This document shows, in pieces, positions 9,601-16,344 of a DNA stretch of 33,174 bases. This stretch comes from an uncultured Mycoplasmatota bacterium (GTDB lineage Bacteria > Bacillota_I > Bacilli_A > RF39 > UBA660): the NCBI GenBank assembly GCA_948472605.1, contig CAOKUH010000002.1, positions 1 to 33,174 of the forward strand. The letters are read 5' to 3'. Position 1 is the first letter of the stretch; every line of letters starts with the position of its first letter. Under the pieces are notes generated by a model. That model saw only the letters and a program-made list of their open reading frames with translations, made no database searches and was not told where the DNA came from. A program made the position numbers and the translations under genes.

Positions 9601-11140
9601 ACCAGATAAGAATTGTCCAAATTGTAATAGTAAAATGACTAAAGATGGTCATGATATACCTTTTGCTACCTTTTTAGGATTTAATGCCGATAAAGTTCCT
9701 GATATAGATCTTAATTTTTCAGATTTAAATCAAGCTAGTGCTCATGAATATACTAAGGTATTATTTGGTGAAGATAATGTTTATAGAGCTGGAACAATAG
9801 GAACAGTTGCTGAAAAAACTGCTATTGGCTATGTTCTTGGTTATTGTGAAGAAAAAAATATTATAATGCGTAAGATAGAGGTAGAGCGTCTTGCTAAAGG
9901 TTGTACAGGGGTAAAAAGAACAACAGGTCAACATCCTGGAGGTATAGTTGTTATTCCTGATTATATGGAAGTATTTGATTTTACCCCATTTCAATATCCT
10001 GCTGAAGATCCAACAAGTGCTTGGCGAACAACACATTTTGATTATCATGCTATCGATGCTGATGTTTTAAAGTTAGATATTTTAGGACATACAGATCCAA
10101 CTCAACTTAGAATGATTCAAGACTTAACAGGAGATGATGTTACAGAAGTACCACTTGATGATAAAGCGACAATGTCTTTATTTACGGGAACTAAATCTTT
10201 AGGAGTTACGAAAGATCAAATTATGTGTGATACAGGAACTCTAGGAGTACCTGAGTTTGGAACACCATTTACTATTCAACTTGTTAAAGATGCTAAACCA
10301 ACTACATTTGCGGAACTTGTTAAAATATCAGGACTTGCTCATGGAACAGATGTTTGGCTGGGTAATGCTCAAGAATTAATTCAAAAAAATATTTGTCCAT
10401 TTAAGGATGTTATAGGATGTCGTGACGATATTATGGTTGAGTTAATGAATAAAGGTGTTCCGCCATTAAAAGCATTTAAGATTATGGAGTTTGTCCGTAA
10501 AGGTAAAGCTGGTAAAGATCCTGAAACTTGGGCAGGATTTGTGGAAACTTTAAAAGAATATAATATTCCAGATTGGTATATTATATCGTGTCAAAAAATA
10601 AAATACATGTTTCCTAAAGCTCATGCAGCAGCTTATGTAACTAGTGCTTTTCGTATAGCTTGGTATAAAGTTCATAAACCTTTAGTGTATTATTGTACTT
10701 ATTTTTCTACAAGATTTAATGACTTTGATCCTGATTGTATGGTTAAAGGATATGATGCTATAAAAGCTAAAATGTTAGAAATTCAAAGTAAAGGCTATGA
10801 TGCTACAAATAAAGACCAATCTTTATTAGAAACTTTAAAACTTGCCTTAGAAGCAACAGCTAGAGGAGTAAAATTTAAAATGATTGATATTAAAAAAAGT
10901 GATGGTTATAATTTTATAATGGATGAAGATGAAAATGCTATCATATTGCCTTTTAGAAGTTTAGATGGTCTAGGAGATGCTGTTGCTACAAAAATAATGG
11001 AAGAACGTAGTGAAAAAGCTTTTTATAGTATTGAAGACTTTAGCAATCGTGGTAAAGTAAATCAATCAACTATTGAAAAAATGCGTATTTTAGGTATATT
11101 TGAAGGTATGCCTGAAACAAGTCAATTAAGTTTATTTTAA
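6641..11140 (+). CDS. polC: DNA polymerase III PolC
   Basis: The main leading-strand replicase of Gram-positive bacteria, 1499 residues. Domains in order: N-terminal region (1-200), OB fold (about 200-290), PHP domain with intact HAHT metal ligands (about 305), an inserted DEDD 3'-5' exonuclease (DTETTGF near 401, HNAKFDISF and HHRADYDAEG further on), then the palm with GSRGSVGSSF, a zinc-binding insert with CPKC and CPNC (about 960-1000), and PDIDLNFS carrying the catalytic aspartates (about 1018). The protein ends in QLSLF, a clear sliding-clamp binding motif. The start is taken as ATG 6641, because AGAAAGAG is correctly spaced for it but would abut the in-frame TTG at 6632. It follows dnaE directly. 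Two replicative polymerase genes side by side is an informative arrangement. Confidence 0.95.
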   Translation: MNEELKRFFNSILYTPKEDIYTNAEVKKVIYIKQKDTYEVHLNILDVLPMNEVIELFNHAKEGIKKEKKCMIRLNYQNVTSKDVLNYLKELINELISKRPSLVNLKDAKLSIDDEIITIEVGTKLESLEVKKEAKWLTNKLFIYGLGEYEITSILNEELNKQVKEDIEKSYINEIPIIENNSNKEESSIEGDVTTISNIIGEIPKVIIEAYIFGIEEKEFEKTNLITLKISDKTNSLIAKMFKRDKSDFKNTLKQLKEGNWYRFQGKVEFDTFSKDHVLSIRKFESIPSKEEITKELTDNPRVELHAHTMMSAMDGVIEAKALVKHAIKMGQKSIAVTDHNCCQSFPELYHAVCDNNKGKEGSDRFKVLYGVEINVVNDDVDIIFNNKTYNLLEDTFVVFDTETTGFYAGSDQMIEIGAVKIKNGEIIERFDELIDPHRPIPKKITELTFITDEMLSGCDNEENVTKRFLEWVGDLPLIAHNAKFDISFMKAACNKYNLKEFSYTVLDTMSIARMLHPEWPNHKLQTLTKKLDIPWDEDKHHRADYDAEGTALAYYKMAKSLYDQNISTTDELLANIDIESLIKFSYPFHATAIAKNREGLKNLFKIISLANTKYLYKNEQPKIPRKEFNELREGLLIGSGCINGEIFDKAKGLEDEELVNMMNFYDYIEVQPVSAFSHLIGPEARFLTTNEAENYLSRIIRVGKEAGKPVVVTGDVHNLKKEDKIYREIIINQKFNGKLHPLKRRGIEVPNQYLKTTEEMMEDFSFLDEEIRKEIIIDNTNKIADMVEEIEVIIDTPNPFAPRIPNSVMTMTELVYSKADELYGNPLPLNIEERLAKELYGESIINACKSEERDEVMAFKLVHDIILKGKEAVKDMVKKHLSEDDIADKTLEEIDKLAYKNLGGIIGANYDVIYLIAQKLVKHSNDEGFLVGSRGSVGSSFVANMMGITEVNSMPAHYRCPKCKMSIFNDDENKALGITYSCGFDLPDKNCPNCNSKMTKDGHDIPFATFLGFNADKVPDIDLNFSDLNQASAHEYTKVLFGEDNVYRAGTIGTVAEKTAIGYVLGYCEEKNIIMRKIEVERLAKGCTGVKRTTGQHPGGIVVIPDYMEVFDFTPFQYPAEDPTSAWRTTHFDYHAIDADVLKLDILGHTDPTQLRMIQDLTGDDVTEVPLDDKATMSLFTGTKSLGVTKDQIMCDTGTLGVPEFGTPFTIQLVKDAKPTTFAELVKISGLAHGTDVWLGNAQELIQKNICPFKDVIGCRDDIMVELMNKGVPPLKAFKIMEFVRKGKAGKDPETWAGFVETLKEYNIPDWYIISCQKIKYMFPKAHAAAYVTSAFRIAWYKVHKPLVYYCTYFSTRFNDFDPDCMVKGYDAIKAKMLEIQSKGYDATNKDQSLLETLKLALEATARGVKFKMIDIKKSDGYNFIMDEDENAIILPFRSLDGLGDAVATKIMEERSEKAFYSIEDFSNRGKVNQSTIEKMRILGIFEGMPETSQLSLF

Positions 11141-11152
11141 AATATTTATTTG

Positions 11153-11186
11153 TGCTATATTATTAGTTAATATAGCATTTTTTTTT
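11153..11186 (+). terminator. Intrinsic terminator after polC
   Basis: TGCTATATTA (11153-11162) pairs perfectly with TAATATAGCA (11168-11177), a 10-bp stem with a 5-base loop, followed by nine T. This closes the dnaE-polC unit. Confidence 0.88.
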
Positions 11187-11240
11187 GACATTCTTAATGG
11201 GTCTAAATAAAGGATATATCCAAGATATATAAAATAAAGA

Positions 11241-11302
11241 AAATAGCAATTAGGTTCAAAAAGGTTCTTACAAAAATCTTATTCTAACTAAAATAGCAAT
11301 TA
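11241..11302. repeat. 13-bp direct repeat in the degenerate intergenic block
   Basis: AAAATAGCAATTA occurs at 11241-11253 and again at 11290-11302. Each copy is followed within about 25 bases by GGTTC- or GGAACC-like sequence. It lies just upstream of a broken gene and may be a deletion or insertion footprint. Nothing else was recognised between 11187 and 11356. Confidence 0.35.
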
Positions 11303-11356
11303 TTTTGAAATTGGAACCCTAAAATTTAATAAAAGTGTTGGTGGTGTACTTTTAGG

Positions 11357-11604
11357 CTTAGCAAATTATTTGTTTTACCTGAAGTAAAAGGGGTTACTAA
11401 AAGAAATGTTGAAAGAATGGTACAATTTTATAAAACATATAAAGATGACAAGATTGCGACACCACTGGTGACGCAATTAAGTTGGACAAATAATTTATTA
11501 ATTTTAAGTAGTTCAAAATCAAGTGAAGAAAGGCATTTTTATCTAAAATTATCTATTAAGAAAAATTATTCAAAAAGAAAGTTAGATAGAAAAATTTCCT
11601 CAGA
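11357..11604 (+). pseudogene. Fragment of a DUF1016 (YhcG/PDDEXK-type) nuclease gene
   Basis: About 80 codons match the N-terminal part of DUF1016 proteins, a family that joins an N-terminal helical domain to a C-terminal PDDEXK nuclease and often sits in restriction or mobile gene clusters. The recognisable run includes LPEVKGVTKRNVERM, FYKTYKD, then TQLSWTNNLLIL and EERHFYLKL, and ends at SKRKLDRKIS. No proper start or ribosome site is seen. The nuclease domain is entirely missing: after the KISS region the frame turns into unrelated sequence and stops. The fragment joins directly onto other debris, so this is a non-functional relic of a deletion or recombination. The family assignment is fairly good; exact ends are approximate. 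Confidence 0.6.
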
Positions 11605-11742
11605 ATGTCATCTATGTTTTCTAATATGTCTACAAATTCCTTAATTTATGTCAAAGACGAAACAATACAAAATTGGATTTTGACATCAGATAATGCTCGT
11701 CCAACATCTTGGACAACAGAAAATGTAATTATAAAAATATAA
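11605..11742 (+). pseudogene. Possible C-terminal tail of a surface (BspA/DUF285-like) protein
   Basis: In a different frame from the DUF1016 relic there are 45 codons reading MSSMFSNMSTNSLIYVKD, then ETIQNWI and ending SWTTENVIIKI. The pattern of an 'IYVKD...W' strand followed by 'W(S/T)T(D/E)NV' resembles the last repeat of BspA-type, DUF285 leucine-rich surface proteins. I recall the pattern but could not search for it. No upstream part of such a gene is present. It ends just before a hairpin terminator (11751-11780), which could have belonged to the lost gene. Confidence 0.35.
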
Positions 11743-11750
11743 TATTATAT

Positions 11751-11789
11751 AAAATATCTTGAAAGTTTTTGAGATATTTTTATTTTTTT
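11751..11789 (+). terminator. Intrinsic terminator upstream of the bacteriocin operon
   Basis: AAAATATCT (11751-11759) pairs perfectly with AGATATTTT (11772-11780) around a 12-base loop, followed by TATTTTTTT. Its position means the exporter gene must start downstream of it and argues against any start codon near 11769. The bacteriocin promoter must lie between about 11790 and 11845, but I see no convincing -35/-10 pair there. Confidence 0.65.
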
Positions 11790-11861
11790 GAAAAAAGTTT
11801 GCTTATAAAAAAAGGAAATATCAAATTTGCAGTGTATATATATAGTAGGAGGCAAAATAAA

Positions 11862-13916
11862 ATGAAAAAAAATGTAATAGTAAGACAACAAGATTTAAAA
11901 GATTGTGGAGTTTGTTCACTACTTTCAATAATTAAATACTATGGTGGCTTTGTACCTTTAGAAATATTAAGACAAGATACAAATACAACAATAGAAGGCA
12001 CAACTGCTTATCATCTTGTTAAGACAGCTAGAAATTATGGCTTTGATGCCTATGGTATGAAATTAGAAAAAATAGACGAACTAAAAGATGTTATCCTTCC
12101 AATTATTGCTCATGTAGTTATTAATAACTTAAATCATTTTTTAGTAATTTATGAAATTAAAGAAAATAGCATGATTTTAATGGATCCTAGTAAAGGTAAA
12201 GTGAAAATTTCAAAGACTGAATTTATTTCAATTTGGACTGGTAATATTATTATCCTTTATCCTAAACGCAAACTACCCCAAATTATAAATGAAAATCATT
12301 TGGTCCAACTTGTTAAAGAAGTCTTTAAGCAAGAAAAGATTATAATTTTAAGAATTTTACTTTTAACAGCTATTTTAACATTCATTACAATCTTAACAGG
12401 TTTTTACTTTAAAATAGGGATTAATTTCATTAGTATGAATAAAGAAAAAAATGTAATAACTCAACTAATTCTACTATTTATGTGCTTATATTTAGTAAAA
12501 GAACTAATTTATTATTTCCGTAATCATTTTAAAAACTATTTAAATAAAAATCTAGATGGAATTATTTATTATAATTTTTTAAAGCATTTATTTTTGCTTC
12601 CTAATTCTTTTGTTAAAGATAGAACAACTGGAGAAATTATGATTAGAATTAAAGAACTTCAAAATGTTAAAGAAGTATTCACAGAAATTCTAATTACGAT
12701 TTTATTGGATTCTATCTTAGCAATAAGTGTAGGAATTATCCTTTTTAACATTCATCAAAAATTATTTTTTATTCTTTGTTTATTTGTTTTTGTTTATGTT
12801 ATATTTGGAATAATTTCAAGTAAAATTATTTATAAAAAGGCTTTTGCTGTTAATGAATCAGAGGTTAATTTAGAATCAACAATAATTGAAAATATTGATT
12901 CGTTTATAAGTATTAAGAATTTAAATATTGTCAAATTAGTTATGAAAAAAATTGAAATATATTTAACTAAGTATTTAAGTTCTATTTATGATTTAAATAA
13001 TAATTTTTCTAAGACTAACTCTATAGCTAATTTTTTAGAAGAATTTTTAAGCTTTAGCATTATCTCTTTTGGTTTAATTTTAATATTACAAGAAAAATGT
13101 TCATTAATTAATTTGGTTACTTTTGAAAGTTTAGTTGGTTTCTTTTTCACCCCATTTAAATCAATAATAAATTTATTGCCCAACTATAACTATGTCAAAA
13201 TAGAAATTAATAAAATAAATGATTTTTATAATATTTTAGAAGAGAGAGAAAATGAAGGATTAAAAGAATTTTCTTATGGAGATATTGAAATAACTGATTT
13301 AACTTTTTCTTACAATGATTTTTCTGAATTATTTAGTGGCTTAACTTTAACAATAAAGAAAAATTCATGTGTCTTATTTAAAGGGCAAAGTGGTTGTGGG
13401 AAAAGTACATTGTGCCAAATTATAAGTCGTTTGATAGACGTAAAAAATAATAATATTAGAATTGGGAATGTGAGTTTAAACGACTATAGTTTAAGCACTA
13501 TTAGAAAAAATATTACTTATGTTGGTCAAAAAGAAAATTTAATTCAAGATTCAATTAAAAATAATATTATTTTAGAGCGAGATATATTAGAGAAAGAATA
13601 TTTAGAAATATTAAGAATTTGTGAAATAGAAGCGATTGTTGCTAAAAAGCCATTAAGATATGAAACTTTTCTTTCGAAAGATTCAATAAATATATCTGGT
13701 GGTGAAAAACAAAGAATAATATTAGCAAGAGCCCTATTAAATAATTTTCAAATATTAGTTTTGGATGAAGCATTAAGCGAAGTTAATAGTGATTTAGAAA
13801 TTAAAATTATAAAAAATATAAAGGAATACTTTAAAGATAAAATAATTATTTATGTTAGTCATAAGAAACATGATAGATATTTTGATAAAGTTTATGATTT
13901 TGGAGAATTGCTATGA
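11862..13916 (+). CDS. Bacteriocin ABC exporter with N-terminal C39 leader peptidase (PCAT)
   Basis: A 684-residue peptidase-containing ABC transporter that removes double-glycine leaders and exports the mature peptide. The C39 cysteine peptidase domain (1-135) has QQDLKDCGVCSLLS with catalytic Cys15, NHFLVIYE with His near 92 and MDPSKGK with Asp near 108. A six-helix transmembrane domain follows (about 160-450), then the nucleotide-binding domain with Walker A GQSGCGKST (about 508), signature ISGGEKQR (about 612), Walker B ILVLDEALSE (about 634) and the H-loop VSHKKH. The ATG at 11862 has AGGAGG at good spacing. An in-frame ATG at 11769 lies inside a terminator stem and is rejected. The next gene overlaps by 4 bp, and two double-glycine peptides follow, which identifies the cargo. 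Length and domain order are normal for the family. Confidence 0.92.
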   Translation: MKKNVIVRQQDLKDCGVCSLLSIIKYYGGFVPLEILRQDTNTTIEGTTAYHLVKTARNYGFDAYGMKLEKIDELKDVILPIIAHVVINNLNHFLVIYEIKENSMILMDPSKGKVKISKTEFISIWTGNIIILYPKRKLPQIINENHLVQLVKEVFKQEKIIILRILLLTAILTFITILTGFYFKIGINFISMNKEKNVITQLILLFMCLYLVKELIYYFRNHFKNYLNKNLDGIIYYNFLKHLFLLPNSFVKDRTTGEIMIRIKELQNVKEVFTEILITILLDSILAISVGIILFNIHQKLFFILCLFVFVYVIFGIISSKIIYKKAFAVNESEVNLESTIIENIDSFISIKNLNIVKLVMKKIEIYLTKYLSSIYDLNNNFSKTNSIANFLEEFLSFSIISFGLILILQEKCSLINLVTFESLVGFFFTPFKSIINLLPNYNYVKIEINKINDFYNILEERENEGLKEFSYGDIEITDLTFSYNDFSELFSGLTLTIKKNSCVLFKGQSGCGKSTLCQIISRLIDVKNNNIRIGNVSLNDYSLSTIRKNITYVGQKENLIQDSIKNNIILERDILEKEYLEILRICEIEAIVAKKPLRYETFLSKDSINISGGEKQRIILARALLNNFQILVLDEALSEVNSDLEIKIIKNIKEYFKDKIIIYVSHKKHDRYFDKVYDFGELL

Positions 13917-14341
13917 AAGAGTATTTACGATTTAATCTGAATAGTCATTTATATAAAAATTCTAAAAAATATAGCATTACTTGGTTTATTCCTTTAATAA
14001 TAATTATTTTTATAATAATATTTTCTTTAACTCATAGTGTCTATAATGTCTATGATGTAAGTGCTATATATAAATGTGATCAAAAATGCACTCTAGACTT
14101 TTATATTAGTATTCTGGATGGTTTTACTTATGATTATATTACTATTAATAATAAAACTTATGAAATAGATAATATACTTTATGGTGATATAGAACTAAAT
14201 GAAAATAATGTGGGAATTCAAAAAATAGCACTTGAAGTAAAAGAGTATGAAGGGAAAAATAATGAAGTTGTAAAGTTAAAAATATTTAAAAACAAAGAAA
14301 AAATGTTAAAAAAAATATATGAAATCATTAAAGAAAGGTGA
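13913..14341 (+). CDS. Short single-pass protein, possible minimal bacteriocin export adaptor
   Basis: A 142-residue protein whose start overlaps the exporter stop by 4 bp (ATGA), so the two are translationally coupled. It has a charged start, one strongly hydrophobic segment (about residues 23-41) and then a beta-rich, polar extracellular part (about 45-125) ending in a Lys-rich helix. PCAT exporters in Gram-positive bacteria usually work with a HlyD/MesE-like accessory protein of about 400-470 residues. The topology and place here fit that role, but the protein is a third of that length and lacks room for the coiled-coil hairpin. It could also be an immunity protein for the bacteriocin. No family is recognised, and function is inferred from context only. 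Confidence 0.7.
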   Translation: MKEYLRFNLNSHLYKNSKKYSITWFIPLIIIIFIIIFSLTHSVYNVYDVSAIYKCDQKCTLDFYISILDGFTYDYITINNKTYEIDNILYGDIELNENNVGIQKIALEVKEYEGKNNEVVKLKIFKNKEKMLKKIYEIIKER

Positions 14342-14351
14342 GGTATTAAAA

Positions 14352-14489
14352 ATGGTTTTAAAAAAAGAAGAATTAAATGAAGTAATAGGAGGAGGAATTA
14401 GTCTTTCTATACTAGGAATAATTGGAGCTATTGGTGTATTTATAGCTGGTGTAGTTGATGGATTTCTGCGTCCACTACGCTGTAATTAA
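14352..14489 (+). CDS. Double-glycine-leader bacteriocin peptide 1
   Basis: A 45-codon gene. The product begins MVLKKEELNEVIGG, a textbook double-glycine leader (L-x3-E-L-x2-I/V-x-GG spacing, basic start). It should be cut after GG by the C39 domain of the exporter encoded upstream. The predicted 31-residue core starts GISLSILG and is strongly hydrophobic and Gly-rich. It contains a GxxxG (GVVDG) helix-packing motif and ends RPLRCN with a single Cys. This is the profile of one partner of a class IIb (two-peptide) bacteriocin. AGGTGAGG precedes the ATG, 10 bp after the preceding gene. Its small size makes it easy to miss in automatic annotation. Confidence 0.82.
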   Translation: MVLKKEELNEVIGGGISLSILGIIGAIGVFIAGVVDGFLRPLRCN

Positions 14490-14498
14490 GGAGGATTT

Positions 14499-14654
14499 AT
14501 GAATTTAAATGAAACTGAATTATTTTGCATAAAAGGTGGAGCTATAACCTCAACTTTCCTAAATTCTGTTGCTAGAGTTATAACTACAATTTTAGATTTA
14601 GGAAGAACAGTAGGTTCTTCAATTAGAAGAATTTATAGTAAAAATTATTGTTAA
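14499..14654 (+). CDS. Double-glycine-leader bacteriocin peptide 2
   Basis: A 51-codon gene 9 bp after peptide 1, with TAAGGAGG upstream. The N-terminus MNLNETELFCIKGG is a double-glycine leader (E-L-x2-I-x-GG spacing), so processing after residue 14 is expected. The core of 37 residues starts AITSTFLN and is cationic and amphipathic, with GRTVG (a GxxxG motif) followed by SSIRRIYSKNYC. Peptide 1 is hydrophobic and this one is basic; both carry GxxxG and a Cys near the C-terminus. The contrast suggests complementary partners that insert as a pair into target membranes. A one-peptide mode for each, or a disulphide link between them, cannot be excluded. Confidence 0.78.
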   Translation: MNLNETELFCIKGGAITSTFLNSVARVITTILDLGRTVGSSIRRIYSKNYC

Positions 14655-14659
14655 CTATA

Positions 14660-14688
14660 TTGCTTAAATAAATTAATTATTATATAAT
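14660..14688 (+). promoter_or_regulatory. Promoter for the prepilin-like gene, overlapped by a hairpin
   Basis: TTGCTT (14660-14665) and a perfect TATAAT (14683-14688) are separated by 17 bases. The -10 lies inside an AT-only inverted repeat, ATTAATTAT (14672-14680) with ATAATTAAT (14684-14692), which has outer arms CTTAAA (14663-14668) and TTTAAG (14697-14702). The repeat could act as a weak terminator for the bacteriocin operon or as a regulator site. Confidence 0.5.
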
Positions 14689-14720
14689 TAATCTAGTTTA
14701 AGAATAGAGGAGGGATATAT

Positions 14721-15470
14721 ATGAAGAATAACAAAGGGTTTATTGCTATTTCTTTAATATATTCCTTTTTCTTAATTTTTATTATAACGCTTTTGATGAT
14801 TGTAAGTAATTATGCTAAAAATCGCGTACTTTTAAATGAAGTGAAAAATAGTACACAAGAATATTTGAATAATTTAGCAGGTTTTAATCCCGTTTATTTA
14901 GTAAATAAAAACTATAGTGTAAATGAAGCTGTTTTATATATAGATGAAAATTGGAAAGTTTTAAAAGATGAAGGAGAGTTTGTAACTTTAATTTTAAATA
15001 GAGCTTTAAATGTGACTGAAATAAATAGAGCTTTAACTAATAATAGTTTAACAGGTGTTAGTAATTCTAATAAAACATTAATGTGTGGTAATGAGCCAAA
15101 TCATTCTATCTGTAATTATAAAAAAACTGGTACAACAATAGAATATGCTTATTATAATTGGAATATTAGTATAGCTTATAAAGTTGTTCAAGATTGGTTT
15201 TATAATAATCCTTCTTTACAAAAAGCATCATCTATAGGAAGTCTTAAAAATATGAGTTTTTCTGATAATATAAAAAATTATTCCGATTTTATAAGAATTC
15301 CTATAGCTCAAGAATTTTCTATAATAAATAATACTAATATTTGGTATTTAACTAGTTCAAGTAGAACAGATGGTATCAGTTACAATAATATTGGGGGCAC
15401 AAATGTAAGTACACATAATAATTATAAAGAAATAAGACCAGTTATATCTGTAAAAAAATTTACTTCGTAA
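14721..15470 (+). CDS. Prepilin-like secreted protein
   Basis: A 249-residue protein beginning MKNNKGFIAISLIYSFFL: a short basic leader, a Gly-Phe junction and a hydrophobic helix, as in type IV prepilins and ComG-type pseudopilins. The usual Glu at +5 is not present, so cleavage by a prepilin peptidase is uncertain. The remaining domain is Asn/Ser-rich and ends KEIRPVISVKKF, similar to the 'RPV(I/V)' ends of many gut Bacillota surface and pseudopilin-like proteins. No assembly ATPase, platform protein or peptidase gene is nearby, so it is an orphan or uses machinery encoded elsewhere. GAGGAGGG precedes the ATG. Its 3' end overlaps the convergent DUF368 gene by 11 bp. Confidence 0.65.
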   Translation: MKNNKGFIAISLIYSFFLIFIITLLMIVSNYAKNRVLLNEVKNSTQEYLNNLAGFNPVYLVNKNYSVNEAVLYIDENWKVLKDEGEFVTLILNRALNVTEINRALTNNSLTGVSNSNKTLMCGNEPNHSICNYKKTGTTIEYAYYNWNISIAYKVVQDWFYNNPSLQKASSIGSLKNMSFSDNIKNYSDFIRIPIAQEFSIINNTNIWYLTSSSRTDGISYNNIGGTNVSTHNNYKEIRPVISVKKFTS

Positions 15471-16263
15471 TTAAATTTAGAAATTGGACAATTATATAAC
15501 TTAAAATTAAGATTATTATATAAATTAAAGATTTACTAATATCTAAAAAGTTAAAAGGAATAATAATTAAGGAGCTCATTAAAACCATTCCTACAATTAA
15601 ACTCATGAAAGGAATACGATGTTTTTTTAAGAAATATAAAGAAAATTTGCTTCCTAAATAAAAACCTAACATATCACCAACCAAGTAAAATATAAGAGGA
15701 AGAATAAATATTAAAGTGCCAAAATTTAGATTTGCAAGAAAAGATTTATATAAAAAATATGGTCCTAATATCATCATAATCATTGATCCAGATATTCCTG
15801 GTAAGATAGTAAAAAAGCCATCTATCATGCCACAAAATGCAAAGTAGATTAAGAAAAGAATTGTGATTTTGGGATAATCTATTATTACATGTGTAGGATT
15901 TATTGATATTGAAGATAACATAAAGATTATTATAGTGCCTATAACAAACCAAAATAAATTTGGCTTAATTTTTTCGCTATGAAAAAGTTCTGGAACAGAA
16001 AATAGAACAAAACCACTAAATAAAAGTAAAGTATAATTTGGGATAAAATAAAATAAGAGTTCAATAATTCTTGCAAATGTAATAGTACCTAAAATAACTC
16101 CTAATATCAGTTTTAAAATAAAAACTTTGTTTCCTTTTTGTTTAATATTACTTATAGCTTTTGCAACCTCATCATATTTTTTCATAATAACTAATATTGT
16201 TCCGCCGCTAATTCCGGGGATAAGACTTACAACACCAATTAAAAAACCTGTAAAAAAAATCAT
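15460..16263 (-). CDS. DUF368 family polyprenyl-phosphate transporter
   Basis: A 267-residue integral membrane protein with about 8 hydrophobic helices. Two internally repeated signatures mark the DUF368 family: GVVSLIPGISGGT near residue 11 and GMIDGFFTILPGISGSM near the middle. Members of this family (PopT) have been linked to recycling of undecaprenyl phosphate across the membrane, the lipid carrier used for peptidoglycan and teichoic acid. The ribosome site is weak (TTGGTGAA). The gene runs against its neighbour on the left (prepilin-like) and away from lemA on the right. The family call is firm; which lipid it moves is not readable here. Confidence 0.85.
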   Translation of the reverse strand: MIFFTGFLIGVVSLIPGISGGTILVIMKKYDEVAKAISNIKQKGNKVFILKLILGVILGTITFARIIELLFYFIPNYTLLLFSGFVLFSVPELFHSEKIKPNLFWFVIGTIIIFMLSSISINPTHVIIDYPKITILFLIYFAFCGMIDGFFTILPGISGSMIMMILGPYFLYKSFLANLNFGTLIFILPLIFYLVGDMLGFYLGSKFSLYFLKKHRIPFMSLIVGMVLMSSLIIIPFNFLDISKSLIYIIILILSYIIVQFLNLITK

Positions 16264-16290
16264 AAATTCACCAATAAATAATATGTTTTA

Positions 16291-16319
16291 TTGTAGTTTA
16301 AAAGAACTTGTGGTAAAAT
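16291..16319 (+). promoter_or_regulatory. Promoter for lemA
   Basis: TTGTAG (16291-16296), a 17-base spacer and TAAAAT (16314-16319), with TG one base before the -10. It lies about 25 bases upstream of the lemA ATG and in the gap between divergent genes. Confidence 0.6.
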
Positions 16320-16344
16320 GTAAAATATAAGGAGGCATTACAAT

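Noticed and set aside
9761..10048. Minus-strand reading frame inside polC
   Set aside because: It lies wholly within a firmly identified gene and has no ribosome site or family resemblance.
11798..11830. Direct repeats TTTGC as regulator (ComE/LytTR-type) sites before the bacteriocin operon
   Set aside because: Only five bases match, the spacing is 28, and such short repeats are frequent in AT-rich sequence.
11769..11861. N-terminal extension of the bacteriocin exporter from an ATG at 11769
   Set aside because: The region overlaps a terminator hairpin; ATG 11862 has AGGAGG and gives the exact C39 domain start.
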